This document shows, piece by piece, positions 1-8,619 of a stretch of 64,000 nt of DNA. The notes below the pieces were generated by a model. It searched no databases, was not told the DNA's origin, and was given only the letters and a program-made list of their open reading frames with translations. Source of the DNA: CBDBND01 sp965207985. GTDB lineage: Bacteria > Pseudomonadota > Alphaproteobacteria > Rhodospirillales > Rhodospirillaceae. The position numbers were made by a program, and so were the translations under genes. Positions within the stretch are counted from its first letter, which is position 1. Each line of letters starts with the position of its first letter. Location of the stretch: positions 434,001-498,000 of the forward strand of contig CBDBND010000035.1 in the NCBI GenBank assembly GCA_965207985.1, written 5' to 3'.

Positions 1-2
1 GG

Positions 3-812
3 TCCATCGACGCCGGTCTAAAACGCATTGAAGTGACCAGTTTTGTTAATCCTAAGCGGGTGCCGCAGATGGCTGACGCGGTTGAAGTGGTGGCCGGGCT
101 GCCCAAGGACACGGGGTGCTCCTTCATCGGTTTGATCCTCAACATGAAAGGCTATGAACGGGCCCGCGATGCCGGCGTGGACGAAGTTGGCTACGCTGTT
201 GTGTCGACGGACACCTTTGCCACCAAAAACCAGGGCATGACATCGGACGAAACGGTGGCGGCATGGAACGAGGTGGGCAAACTGGCCAAGTCGGAAGGCG
301 TGAAGGCGGGGGTCACCATCGGAGCATCCTTTGGCTGTCCGTTCGAGGGCGAAGTGCCACAGGACCGGGTTGTCGATATCGCCAAGCGCTGTGCGGACTC
401 CGAGCCGGTGGAAATCGCCCTGGCTGACACCATCGGTTGCGGTGATCCGGCGCGGGTTGGTGAACTCATCGCCAAAGTCAAAGAGGCCGTGCCGGGCATG
501 CCCATCCGCGTGCATCTGCACAACACCCGTAACACCGGTCTGGCCAACGCCTATGCGGCGATTGAGGCGGGTGTGGACTATATCGATGCCTCCACAGGCG
601 GCATCGGTGGTTGTCCATTCGCTCCCCGTGCCACCGGAAATATCCCTCTGGAAGACCTGGTCTACATGTTCAACCGCATGGGCGTGGAAACAGGGGTCGA
701 TATCAACAAGATCATCGCCACGGCAGAATGGGTTGGCGAGCGACTCGGTGGCGCCGTTCCGGCCATGCTGGGCAAGGCGGGCGTCTTCCCCGATGTGGCA
801 AAAGCGGCCTAA
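3..812 (+). CDS. HMG-CoA lyase-like protein, 5' end cut off by window
   Basis: This is a TIM-barrel lyase of the HMGL family, whose best known member cleaves 3-hydroxy-3-methylglutaryl-CoA to acetoacetate and acetyl-CoA in leucine and ketone-body catabolism. The frame is open from the first base, and the residues before the first possible GTG (33) read IEVTSFVNPKRVPQMADA, an N-terminal family motif, so the true start lies outside the window. Visible motifs are the metal-binding HLHNTRNTG, ALADTIGCGDP, and the active-site loop GGIGGCPFAPRATGN with its cysteine. About 269 codons remain of a usual 300 or so. A related aldolase specificity cannot be excluded. It lies 211 bp upstream of the hydantoinase genes and may share their catabolic context; that link is inference. 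Confidence 0.85.
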   Translation, partial: SIDAGLKRIEVTSFVNPKRVPQMADAVEVVAGLPKDTGCSFIGLILNMKGYERARDAGVDEVGYAVVSTDTFATKNQGMTSDETVAAWNEVGKLAKSEGVKAGVTIGASFGCPFEGEVPQDRVVDIAKRCADSEPVEIALADTIGCGDPARVGELIAKVKEAVPGMPIRVHLHNTRNTGLANAYAAIEAGVDYIDASTGGIGGCPFAPRATGNIPLEDLVYMFNRMGVETGVDINKIIATAEWVGERLGGAVPAMLGKAGVFPDVAKAA

Positions 813-1023
813 ATCTGCGCTTAGGGCTGGCCATGGCCTTGATTTTGCGGTAGTTGGGCGCCGCGGCACGGCGTTGGGCCGTCGGGAGTCGATTTGACGC
901 TGCTGTTGGACTAGGTTTGCGATATCGAATTTTCGCCGCCTAGTGGGGGTTCGAGCGGTTGCGTGGCGTCTAAAGGTCACGCGACTAAACTAATAAATTC
1001 ATAAATAGGGACGTGACTGCGCA
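813..1023. other. intergenic leader before hyuA
   Basis: This 211 bp non-coding gap separates the lyase-like gene from hyuA. The last 45 bases are AT-rich (runs such as aataaattcataaata), which suits a promoter for hyuA, but no convincing -35/-10 pair, operator or terminator was identified. Confidence 0.4.
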
Positions 1024-3126
1024 ATGTCTTACGTACTTGGGTGTGATGTTGGGGGGACCTTTACGGACCTGCTCCTAATCAATGAAGCCACCGGTGAAAC
1101 CTACAGGGCCAAGACGCCCTCGACACCAAAGGATCAATCCGTTGGTGTGATGAATGGGATCAACCGCATCTGTTCCGATGCGGGGATCAAACCGAAAGAA
1201 ATCAACGAATTGATGCACGGCACCACCGTTGCGACCAACGCCATTTTGGAAGGCAAGGGCGCGAAAGTGGGTCTCATCACCACCGAAGGATACGGACAGG
1301 TCTTGCAGATCGGCCGCTCGTTCGTACCGGGTGGTTTGGCGGGATGGATCATCTGGCCGAAGCCAGAGCCGCTCGCCGCCTTGGAAAATACAGTGGAAGT
1401 CAAGGAACGTATGGGTGCGCGGGGCGATGTGGTCCGCAAGCTCGACGCTGACTCCGTTGTCGACGCCTGTAAGATCCTCAAACGGCAAAAAGTGCAGGCC
1501 GTTACCGTCTCTCTGATGAATTCCTTTGCCAACGGCGCGCATGAAAAGAAAATCCGCACCATCGTGCAAAAGGAAATGCCGGGCGTGCCTGTGAGTCTCA
1601 GCCACGAAGTGCTGCCCGAAATGTATGAATACGAGCGCGCCCTGACGGCCGTGGCCAATTCCTATGTTCGCCCGACCGTCGGCAAATATCTCGAAAACTT
1701 ACAGAAGGCGCTCAAGAAAAAGACCGGCGACTGTAAATATAAAGTGCTGCGCTCGGATGGCGGTTTGATGTCATTCGACAACGCTTCCGACCAACCGGTG
1801 TCCCTGATGATGTCCGGCCCGGCCGGTGGTGTGGCCGGTGCGCTTTGGGTTGCCAAGCAATCCGGATTCAAAAATCTCCTAACATTCGATATGGGCGGCA
1901 CGTCGACCGACGTGGCGCTCATTGAAAATGGAGAACCGAATGTGCGCCGTGAGACGCGCGTCGGCGACGTCACCGTCCGTGCATCGTCTCTGGACGTGCG
2001 TACAGTCGGCGCCGGTGGCGGATCACTCGCTCGAGTGCCGGAACTCACCGGTGCACTGCGTGTCGGTCCGGAAAGTGCCGGTGCTGATCCCGGTCCGGCC
2101 TGTTACGGCCAGGGGGGTACGGAACCAGCCGTGACCGATGCCAATGTGGTTCTCGGTCACTTGCCGCCGTCTCTTATCGGCGGTGAGATGAAGCTCAACG
2201 TGGCGGCTTCGCGCAAAGCCATCAAGAAGTCCGTGGCCGATCCGCTGAAGATCTCGGTCGAAGCAGCCGCGGAAGGGATCATTAAGATCGTCAACGAAAA
2301 CATGTTCGGTGCTCTGCGTCTTGTGTCCATTGAACAGGGTTACGATCCGCGGGAATTCGCTTTGATCGGTTTCGGCGGTGCGGGTCCTTTGCACGCCAAT
2401 GCTCTCGGTAAATTGTCCGGGTCCTGGCCGGTGATTATTCCGCCGAGCCCCGGTGTGCTCTGCGCCTACGGCGATGCCACCACGCGCGTGCGCAATGAAG
2501 CCTCGCAAACTTTTGTCCGCCGGTATTCGGAAACCAGCAACAAGGAAGTCCAGAAGATTCTCAACGGTCTCACCAAGACGGCCGCGCAATCGTTGGTCAA
2601 GGAAGGCATTCCTAAGAAAGAACATCAGATCGTTTGGGAAATCGACCTTCGTTACCATGGCCAGGGCTTTTCGCTCACCGTGCCGTGCAAGGTCCAAGGC
2701 TTTGAAAAGAACGGCTTGGAGCAAGCCGCGAAGGCTTTTGATACCAGCCACACAAGGATGTTCACCTTTGCACTCGACGCGGAACATGAAGTCGTCAATC
2801 TGCGGGCTGTTGTCATGGGGGATGCCCCCAACGTGAAGGCAGTGAAGGCGGGTAAAGGCTCTGCCAGCGCCAATGCCGCCGTCATCGACGACAAACACAC
2901 CATCTGGTCTGACGGTAAAAAGCACAAGGCCAAGATCTATGACCGCGCCAAACTCAAAGCGGGTAACAAGATTCAGGGTCCAGCCGTGATCACCGAATTC
3001 GACTCTACTACGGTTATCCTCGCCGATTGTGTCGGAGAAGTGGACAAGGTGGGCTGCATTCTCATCACTCCGAAGGGCTGGAAAGGCGGCAAGAAGGCCG
3101 CATCCAAGTCCAAGGCGAAGAAGTAG
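1024..3126 (+). CDS. hyuA: hydantoinase/oxoprolinase family protein, subunit A
   Basis: This is the ATP-binding subunit of the hydantoinase/5-oxoprolinase/acetone carboxylase superfamily, which uses ATP hydrolysis to open or carboxylate cyclic amides or ketones. The N-terminus has the phosphate-binding motif GCDVGGTFTDLL (about residues 6-17) and there is a second ASKHA-type motif, MSGPAGGVAGA, near residue 265, followed by FDMGGTSTDVAL. The length of 700 residues is normal. The C-terminus ends in a lysine-rich tail (about residues 685-700). The partner subunit follows after 22 bp, so the two are almost certainly co-transcribed. Substrate cannot be read from sequence: N-methylhydantoin, 5-oxoproline, other hydantoins and acetone-like substrates are all possible. 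Confidence 0.9.
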   Translation: MSYVLGCDVGGTFTDLLLINEATGETYRAKTPSTPKDQSVGVMNGINRICSDAGIKPKEINELMHGTTVATNAILEGKGAKVGLITTEGYGQVLQIGRSFVPGGLAGWIIWPKPEPLAALENTVEVKERMGARGDVVRKLDADSVVDACKILKRQKVQAVTVSLMNSFANGAHEKKIRTIVQKEMPGVPVSLSHEVLPEMYEYERALTAVANSYVRPTVGKYLENLQKALKKKTGDCKYKVLRSDGGLMSFDNASDQPVSLMMSGPAGGVAGALWVAKQSGFKNLLTFDMGGTSTDVALIENGEPNVRRETRVGDVTVRASSLDVRTVGAGGGSLARVPELTGALRVGPESAGADPGPACYGQGGTEPAVTDANVVLGHLPPSLIGGEMKLNVAASRKAIKKSVADPLKISVEAAAEGIIKIVNENMFGALRLVSIEQGYDPREFALIGFGGAGPLHANALGKLSGSWPVIIPPSPGVLCAYGDATTRVRNEASQTFVRRYSETSNKEVQKILNGLTKTAAQSLVKEGIPKKEHQIVWEIDLRYHGQGFSLTVPCKVQGFEKNGLEQAAKAFDTSHTRMFTFALDAEHEVVNLRAVVMGDAPNVKAVKAGKGSASANAAVIDDKHTIWSDGKKHKAKIYDRAKLKAGNKIQGPAVITEFDSTTVILADCVGEVDKVGCILITPKGWKGGKKAASKSKAKK

Positions 3127-3148
3127 GGCGGAGGTTAGGAGCAAAACA

Positions 3149-5065
3149 ATGGCTAAGAAATCAGTAACCAAAGCACAGGTCATCCAAACCAATAAGAAGC
3201 CCTTTAAAAAGGTCAAGATCGACGCCATCACCCTCGACATCATTGAAAGCGCATTGCGCAATGCCCGCTTCGAAATGGATGCGACAGTGTTCCGTACCGC
3301 CATGTCGCCGGGCATCCGCGAACAGCACGACGCCTTTCCGCTGATTGCCGACCGCAATGGCAAAATGGTGGTCGGCCAGTTCGGCTCGTTCATCTCGGGT
3401 TTTCTCGAAGGTTATGACGGCACGGTCGAAGAAGGCGACGTCTTCTTCACCAACGATCCATACAAAGTCCAAGGCGCCATCAGCCACGCCAACGACTGGC
3501 TCATCGTGCTGCCCATCTTCTACACCGGCCGCCTGGTCGGCTGGGCTTGCCACTTCGGTCACATGACCGACAACGGCGGCAAAGTTCCAGGCTCTATGCC
3601 GACGGACGCGACGACCATCTTTGAAGAAGGGCTCGTAACCCCGCCGACCAAGCTCTACAAAAAGGGCGTGCTGCAGGAAACGCTGCTTGAGCTCATGCTC
3701 AACCAGGTCCGGCTGCCCCAGTGGAACCGGTCTGACCTCAACGCCGTTCTCGCCGCCTGCCGGGTGGCCGAGAAGCGGGTCAAGGAAATGTGCGACCGTT
3801 TCGGTGTGGATACCTACGTCTCTGCAACACAGGCGGCGCTTGACCGAAACCTCCGGGCTGTAGGCGGATTGATCCAGCAGGCCATCGGTGAAGACCCCGT
3901 GTCGTTTGAGGATTACGTTGACGACGACGGCCGCGGCTACGGCCCATACAAGATCAAGTGCACCATGTGGCGCGAAGGCAAGAAGGTGATCCTCGATTGG
4001 GAGGGCACGGACCCGCAAGCCATCGGCTCGATCAACTTCTACCTCAACGAAAACATGCTCAAGATGTTCTGGGGCGTATACATGATTATGGTGTTCGACC
4101 CGGAAATTCTGTTCAACGACGGCTTCTACGATCTCGTTGATGTACGTATTCCGCAGGGCACGCTGCTTAAGCCCAACTTCCCGGCCGCCCTGTCCTGCCG
4201 GACCCACGCGTTGGGCCGCATCTTCGATACCTTTGCGGCGCTGCTTGGGCAGAAGAACCCAGGCTTCCTGGCCGCTGCCGGTTTCTCATCCTCGCCCCAC
4301 TTCATGTATTCGGGCACGGATAGCCGTGGTGAGTGGTACCAGCTCTATCAGATCGGCTTCGGCGGCATTCCCGCTCGGCCCCATGACGACGGCCCCGACG
4401 GTCACTCCATGTGGCCGAGCTTCACCAATGTGCCGCAGGAATACTTGGAAGCTTACTTCCCGTTGCGCATTGAGAAGCACGAAACCGTGGCCGATACGGG
4501 CGGTGCAGGGTTCTTCCGGGGCGGCAATGCGCTCCGTGTGGACTACTGTTTCCTCGAAGACGGGGAAATTTCCATCCATGACGACCGCTGGCTGACCTAT
4601 CCGTGGGGCGTCACCGGCGGTGAGCCCGGCGAACGCGCCATTAAAGTGATGTACCGCGGCGGTTATGACACTGGCGTGATCGAGTATCACGAATCCAAGT
4701 GTGACAACATCAAAGTCAAAGCCGGCGACATTCTCGCGTTCATCACCTGGGGCGGCGGCGGCGTCGGCAATCCGCTCGAACGCGACGCTGAAAGAGTCGC
4801 CCTCGAAGTGAAGCGCGGTCTGGTCACCGTCGAAGGCGCAAAACGCTACGGCGTTGTCTGCACCAAGGCCGGCAAGGTCAATGCGGAAGCGACCAAGAAG
4901 CTGCGTAAGGAAATGCAGGCCAAGCGTCCCAAAGAGACTCCGATCTTCAACAAGGGACCAGACCTCAAGACCATTCTTGCTAATTGCGAGAAGGAAACCC
5001 ATTTGCCTGCGCCAAAACCGCCGGTGTTCCAGCCCACCGTGGAAATGGCCCACGCAGCCGAATAG
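3149..5065 (+). CDS. hyuB: hydantoinase/oxoprolinase family protein, subunit B
   Basis: This is the second subunit of the ATP-dependent hydantoinase/oxoprolinase complex, 638 residues. ATG 3149 is chosen over longer in-frame options because a purine-rich site (taggagca, 3136-3143) precedes it and the upstream extension overlaps hyuA in another frame. Family features include the SPGIREQHDAFP region near residue 50, FFTNDPYKVQGAISHANDW, the HFGHMTDNGGKVPGSMPTDA stretch, and a glycine-rich C-terminal segment ITWGGGGVGNPLERD near residue 535. It forms an operon with hyuA. An N-carbamoylsarcosine-amidase-like gene lies 8 kb downstream, which hints at hydantoin or creatinine breakdown, but the distance makes this weak. 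Confidence 0.9.
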   Translation: MAKKSVTKAQVIQTNKKPFKKVKIDAITLDIIESALRNARFEMDATVFRTAMSPGIREQHDAFPLIADRNGKMVVGQFGSFISGFLEGYDGTVEEGDVFFTNDPYKVQGAISHANDWLIVLPIFYTGRLVGWACHFGHMTDNGGKVPGSMPTDATTIFEEGLVTPPTKLYKKGVLQETLLELMLNQVRLPQWNRSDLNAVLAACRVAEKRVKEMCDRFGVDTYVSATQAALDRNLRAVGGLIQQAIGEDPVSFEDYVDDDGRGYGPYKIKCTMWREGKKVILDWEGTDPQAIGSINFYLNENMLKMFWGVYMIMVFDPEILFNDGFYDLVDVRIPQGTLLKPNFPAALSCRTHALGRIFDTFAALLGQKNPGFLAAAGFSSSPHFMYSGTDSRGEWYQLYQIGFGGIPARPHDDGPDGHSMWPSFTNVPQEYLEAYFPLRIEKHETVADTGGAGFFRGGNALRVDYCFLEDGEISIHDDRWLTYPWGVTGGEPGERAIKVMYRGGYDTGVIEYHESKCDNIKVKAGDILAFITWGGGGVGNPLERDAERVALEVKRGLVTVEGAKRYGVVCTKAGKVNAEATKKLRKEMQAKRPKETPIFNKGPDLKTILANCEKETHLPAPKPPVFQPTVEMAHAAE

Positions 5066-5139
5066 GGCTCAAGATTTCTAGGGAAAGGGCGGTCCCTTGG
5101 TTGTCATGGGGCCACCCTTTTCTTTCGTAATCTGGTACC

Positions 5140-5580
5140 ATGCAGCCGATGAGACAGGCTTTGCTTTCAATCGCGATGATAATCACTGGGGTCATTCTGG
5201 TGATGAGTGCAAGCGCACAGGTGCAACCGCCCTATCCGGGTGCGCCTGCCACGCTGGCGTCACCCTTTCCCACCCCGGCCATTGGTAGCGTCGATCCATG
5301 CGCCGGCACAGGGGCTGTTGGGTCCAACAGTTATGGTGCCTGTCAACTGCGTCAGCAAACATTGAGCCGTGGCGTTGTCCGCACGCCCGACCTGTCCGGA
5401 CTGGACCGGTCAAAACAGATGTATGCGGAACGGGTCTGTGCCTCAGATTTGGCGTTGGGGCAGTCGGTGTACGCGGCCTGCCTGAGGCGGGAGCTAGGCA
5501 CCCGAGGCTACGATCCCAACACACCCATGCGGCCACTCCCCGACACTCAGCGCAGCCTGGACGCATACCAACCGCAGTGA
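5140..5580 (+). CDS. secreted hypothetical protein
   Basis: This 146-residue protein has a clear signal peptide: a short charged start (MQPMRQ), a hydrophobic core (about residues 7-24) and an AXA-type cleavage site near SASAQ. The mature part is rich in proline, alanine and serine at first, then contains several cysteines (DPCAG, YGACQLR, ERVCASD, YAACLRR) that may form two disulfides in the periplasm. I recognise no family. Its stop codon overlaps the GTG start of the next gene by four bases, so the two are probably translated together. Confidence 0.6.
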   Translation: MQPMRQALLSIAMIITGVILVMSASAQVQPPYPGAPATLASPFPTPAIGSVDPCAGTGAVGSNSYGACQLRQQTLSRGVVRTPDLSGLDRSKQMYAERVCASDLALGQSVYAACLRRELGTRGYDPNTPMRPLPDTQRSLDAYQPQ

Positions 5581-6230
5581 CTCAGTCACCTGACTTAGAC
5601 GCCGAAGCCGTTACAAAAAAGACTGAAAGATTACGCGGCTTTGCCTCTCCCGCTGCGTCACGCAACGCAATTCCCATTGCCGAAGCGCTTAGGCCTTACT
5701 TACCGCCCGGTGGTCTGGTTGTTGAAATCGCAGCAGGCAGTGGTTATCACACCGCGGTTCTGGCCGCACATTTCCCCGATTTGGTCTTCCAACCGACAGA
5801 AGCAGATCACCAAGCCATCGAAGTAATGCAAGAGTTGGTCGAGACCGCAACGCTCGAAAACCTTAAAGACCCAGTGATCCTCAATGTGGAAGCCGAGGCC
5901 TGGCCACTGGACAGAGCCGATGCCTTGTTATGCTGCAATATGATTCACATAACACCGTGGTCCGTTGCTGAAGGACTGTTTGCCGGCGCCGGCCGTATCC
6001 TTGAGTCTGGAGCGCCGCTTTTTCTTTACGGACCGTTTTCCGTCGAGGGGCAACATACCGCTCCCTCTAATGCGGCGTTCGATCAAAGTCTGAGAATGCA
6101 GAATCCGACTTGGGGCGTGCGTGACAGTGAAAATGTGGACGGGCTGGCCGCTGAGCACGACCTCGAATTGAAACGATCACTGCCCATGCCTGCCAACAAC
6201 ATGATCCGTATTTACCATCGAAACCCTTGA
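5577..6230 (+). CDS. DUF938-family SAM-dependent methyltransferase-like protein
   Basis: This 217-residue protein matches the DUF938 group of class I methyltransferase-like proteins. It starts with SPAASRNAIPIAEALRPYLP and has the SAM-binding glycine motif VVEIAAGSGYHTAVLA near residues 46-61, FQPTEADHQA as the acidic second motif, and NMIHITPWS and LYGPFSVEG further on. The GTG at 5577 is preferred: it overlaps the upstream stop codon (GTGA) and the protein begins just before the conserved part, while the longer in-frame extension is only the shadow of the upstream gene. The biological substrate of the family is unknown to me. Confidence 0.8.
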   Translation: MTQSPDLDAEAVTKKTERLRGFASPAASRNAIPIAEALRPYLPPGGLVVEIAAGSGYHTAVLAAHFPDLVFQPTEADHQAIEVMQELVETATLENLKDPVILNVEAEAWPLDRADALLCCNMIHITPWSVAEGLFAGAGRILESGAPLFLYGPFSVEGQHTAPSNAAFDQSLRMQNPTWGVRDSENVDGLAAEHDLELKRSLPMPANNMIRIYHRNP

Positions 6231-6349
6231 AGAATAAAATACGAAGCCGCATCTCGGACAGGGATCAGAATAGGTTTCCCTTTCCTTCATGAACCGTCCG
6301 TACTGCACCCATCACACAGGCTGTTATTCATCATTAAAGGTTGTTTTCC

Positions 6350-7597
6350 ATGGCCGTTGTCAAAGCCGTCCGATCCGATCTTCCCACCAAAGAGGAACTT
6401 GTCACTGCTGCACGTGCCCTCATTCCGGTTCTGAGGGAACGGGCCAACGAAGCAGAAGATATGCGCCGTATGCCTGACGCCACCATCGCCGATGTCACGG
6501 CCGCCGGTCTGCACAAGGTCTACATGCCCAAACGGTTCGGCGGATGGGAAATGGATTGGGGTGCCCACATGGACGTGTCCCGCGAAATTTCCCAAGGCTG
6601 CGGATCCACCGGCTGGATGGTGGGCCTGGTGTTCTCCCACGTCATGTGGATTGCACGCTTCGGTGCGGAAGCCCAGGAAGAGTTTTTTGCAGACAACCCC
6701 GATCCCATCATTGCGACAGGCTCAGCCGGTGGCGGAAAGCTTGAAAAAGATGGAGATGCTTACATCTTAAACGGCCGCTGGGGTTTCATGAGCGGCATCG
6801 ATCATGCCAACGGCGCCATGGTGACGGCAACGTTGGGTGACGAGCGGATCTTCACCCACTTCGTCTTTCTTCATCCCGGTGACTACGAAAGTGAAGACAA
6901 CTGGCAGGCGGAAGGTCTGCGTGGTACCGGCAGCCATCACGTACGTATCAAGAACGCCCGCATCCCGGCCCATCGGTTGATCACCCGGGAAGACATGCTT
7001 AATCCCGATCCGCCCGGCTCCAAACTGCACGACAGTTACATCTACAAAGTGCGCACCAGCGCCTATCAGAAAAGCTGGTTTGCCGGCATCCTCGCCGGCA
7101 CCGCCATGGGCGCTCTGCAAGAGTACGTGTCCGCCACCGCCAAGCGTAAAGGCGCCATGTTCGGTGAGTCCATTGTCGATCAAGTGCCGGTACAGATTCG
7201 TCTCGGAGAATCGGCTGCTGAGGTTAAGGCTGCCAATCTCATCTTCGAGGATTTTTGCGCCATGCTTCATGACCGTGGCTCGCGCGGTCAGGACATCACC
7301 GGTGAGGATCTGTTGTCTTCCAAACGGGAAATGACCTTTGCCTCCCGTCTATGTCTAAGTGCGACGGAACGGCTGTCCGGCATGATGGGGGTGTCCGCCC
7401 AGACCGGACGCCATCCCGTTCAGCGCCATTTCCGCGACTGCCGCACGGTGACGACTCACATCGAATTACAATGGGACCACGCCATGGCGCCCACAGGTAA
7501 ACACCTGTTCGGCGTACCCACAGGGGACCCGTTGGTGGACGGCGTTGAGACTGATACGTCTTCAACCCGCGTGGCCCATTTGGGCACGCGGATTTAA
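6350..7597 (+). CDS. acyl-CoA dehydrogenase-fold flavin monooxygenase-like protein
   Basis: This 415-residue protein resembles the oxygenase component of two-component flavin monooxygenases with the acyl-CoA dehydrogenase fold (4-hydroxyphenylacetate or 3-hydroxy-9,10-seconandrostane-type hydroxylases). The N-terminal segment runs LIPVLRERANEAEDMRRMPD, then GLHKVYMPKRFGGWEMDW. The central beta domain has ATGSAGGGKLEKDGDAYILN and GRWGFMSGIDHANGAMV, and the helical C-terminal domain ends with FRDCRTVTTHIELQWD. ATG 6350 is chosen for the AAAGG site at 6336-6340; a TTG 9 bases upstream is less likely. No flavin reductase gene is adjacent. A plain acyl-CoA dehydrogenase role is less likely because the usual catalytic-glutamate region is not obvious. 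Confidence 0.75.
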   Translation: MAVVKAVRSDLPTKEELVTAARALIPVLRERANEAEDMRRMPDATIADVTAAGLHKVYMPKRFGGWEMDWGAHMDVSREISQGCGSTGWMVGLVFSHVMWIARFGAEAQEEFFADNPDPIIATGSAGGGKLEKDGDAYILNGRWGFMSGIDHANGAMVTATLGDERIFTHFVFLHPGDYESEDNWQAEGLRGTGSHHVRIKNARIPAHRLITREDMLNPDPPGSKLHDSYIYKVRTSAYQKSWFAGILAGTAMGALQEYVSATAKRKGAMFGESIVDQVPVQIRLGESAAEVKAANLIFEDFCAMLHDRGSRGQDITGEDLLSSKREMTFASRLCLSATERLSGMMGVSAQTGRHPVQRHFRDCRTVTTHIELQWDHAMAPTGKHLFGVPTGDPLVDGVETDTSSTRVAHLGTRI

Positions 7598-7612
7598 CCT
7601 CACCGCCTTACG

Positions 7613-8422
7613 CTAATTCCGGCCCAGCCAGTCGAACACGATATCGCAGAATTGGATTTTCTGTTCTTTACCGGCAACCACGTGGGCAAAGTCCGGCAAG
7701 TCCAAGCCTTCCGCATTGGGAATGGCATCTTGGATAGGGCGGGTCATGCGCGGACTGGTGACCGTATCCATAAAACAGTGAATGATCAGGCTTGGACAAT
7801 TCACCTTGGCTAAGTCCTCGGTGACATTGTGATTGAGGCAGGCATGGATGAAACGCTCGTGTGCCGGATAACGGCCATTGAGTTCCCGCCACGGACCATC
7901 GGGACCCAACAGCCGTTTGTAATTGGCATTATAAAAATCCGGGCGGAAAGACATCATGCAAACGAACCGCTGAAAGGCCTCCCAGCCCATATCGCGGTGA
8001 ACGTCACGAAACAATGCAATCTGTTCATAGAACAACGGGTCCGTGGCGTCGGACCAGGCGCCCATGTTCATCATCGAGCGCACCAGGTCGGGACGTTTGA
8101 TCGCCATCACTTGCGAGATACAGGCGCCCATGCCGACCAGGCCGATAAGATGCGTGCCGCTGGTGTGGCCCAGGTGTTCTAACAGTTGAATGGCGTCATC
8201 GGCATATATGTCGATGCTGGACTCCAGGTCCAAGTTGTCATTGGAGTCATAAAGCCCGCGGTAATCGATGATGATGGCCTGATATTGATCGGTCAGACCC
8301 CGCGGCAGATGATGGTGCGAGCCGTGACAGAAGGAACCCCAGCCCCCTTGAACCAGCACCGGCACCCCTTCGCCTTGAGTCTCGTAATACATGGTGTGGC
8401 CATTGATCTCGGCAGTGGGCAC
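7613..8422 (-). CDS. alpha/beta hydrolase fold protein with atypical nucleophile elbow
   Basis: This 269-residue protein has an alpha/beta hydrolase fold: HTMYYETQGEGVPVLVQGGW at the start (oxyanion region), IIIDYRGLYDSND, and a late PDFAHVV histidine and CFMDTVTSP acid. The GTG at 8422 is chosen because AAGGAG (8429-8434) lies six bases upstream; extension to 8512 adds no family sequence. Where family members carry GxSxG, this one reads LIGLVGMGACISQ, with no serine in the expected position, so classic hydrolase chemistry is doubtful. It could be a cofactor-free dioxygenase-like or non-catalytic member. It is convergent with the monooxygenase-like gene. Confidence 0.75.
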   Translation of the reverse strand: MPTAEINGHTMYYETQGEGVPVLVQGGWGSFCHGSHHHLPRGLTDQYQAIIIDYRGLYDSNDNLDLESSIDIYADDAIQLLEHLGHTSGTHLIGLVGMGACISQVMAIKRPDLVRSMMNMGAWSDATDPLFYEQIALFRDVHRDMGWEAFQRFVCMMSFRPDFYNANYKRLLGPDGPWRELNGRYPAHERFIHACLNHNVTEDLAKVNCPSLIIHCFMDTVTSPRMTRPIQDAIPNAEGLDLPDFAHVVAGKEQKIQFCDIVFDWLGRN

Positions 8423-8586
8423 GGGCGTCTCCTTCAATGCGCTTAAACAATCTCGGGTCCGGCATTTGACCGGACAGGCGGCTTGTTTAACCCTCGCCAG
8501 GGATGGGCGCAACCGGTGCTAACCGGCAATTCGCCGCCTATTTGCTTGCGTTTGTCTGGGGTTCCCGCCAACATGCCGACACTATG

Positions 8587-8612
8587 TCGATAAAAAAGGG
8601 TCGATAAAAAGG
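8587..8612 (+). repeat. tandem TCGATAAAAA repeat at the ribosome-binding site of the ABC operon
   Basis: Two imperfect copies of TCGATAAAAA(A)GG(G) lie head to tail at 8587-8600 and 8601-8612, and the second supplies the AAGG ribosome-binding site of the permease gene starting at 8620. They could be a chance slippage product or an operator. No palindrome of the kind usually bound by TetR proteins is obvious. Confidence 0.45.
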
Positions 8613-8619
8613 ACGCCTC

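Noticed and set aside
2023..3393. Minus-strand open frame of 456 codons in hyuA/hyuB
   Set aside because: It is antisense to two well-supported hydantoinase genes and shows no family motif.
5298..5576. N-terminal extension of the DUF938 protein by 93 codons
   Set aside because: The segment overlaps the secreted protein gene in another frame and has no conserved sequence; GTG 5577 fits the family start.
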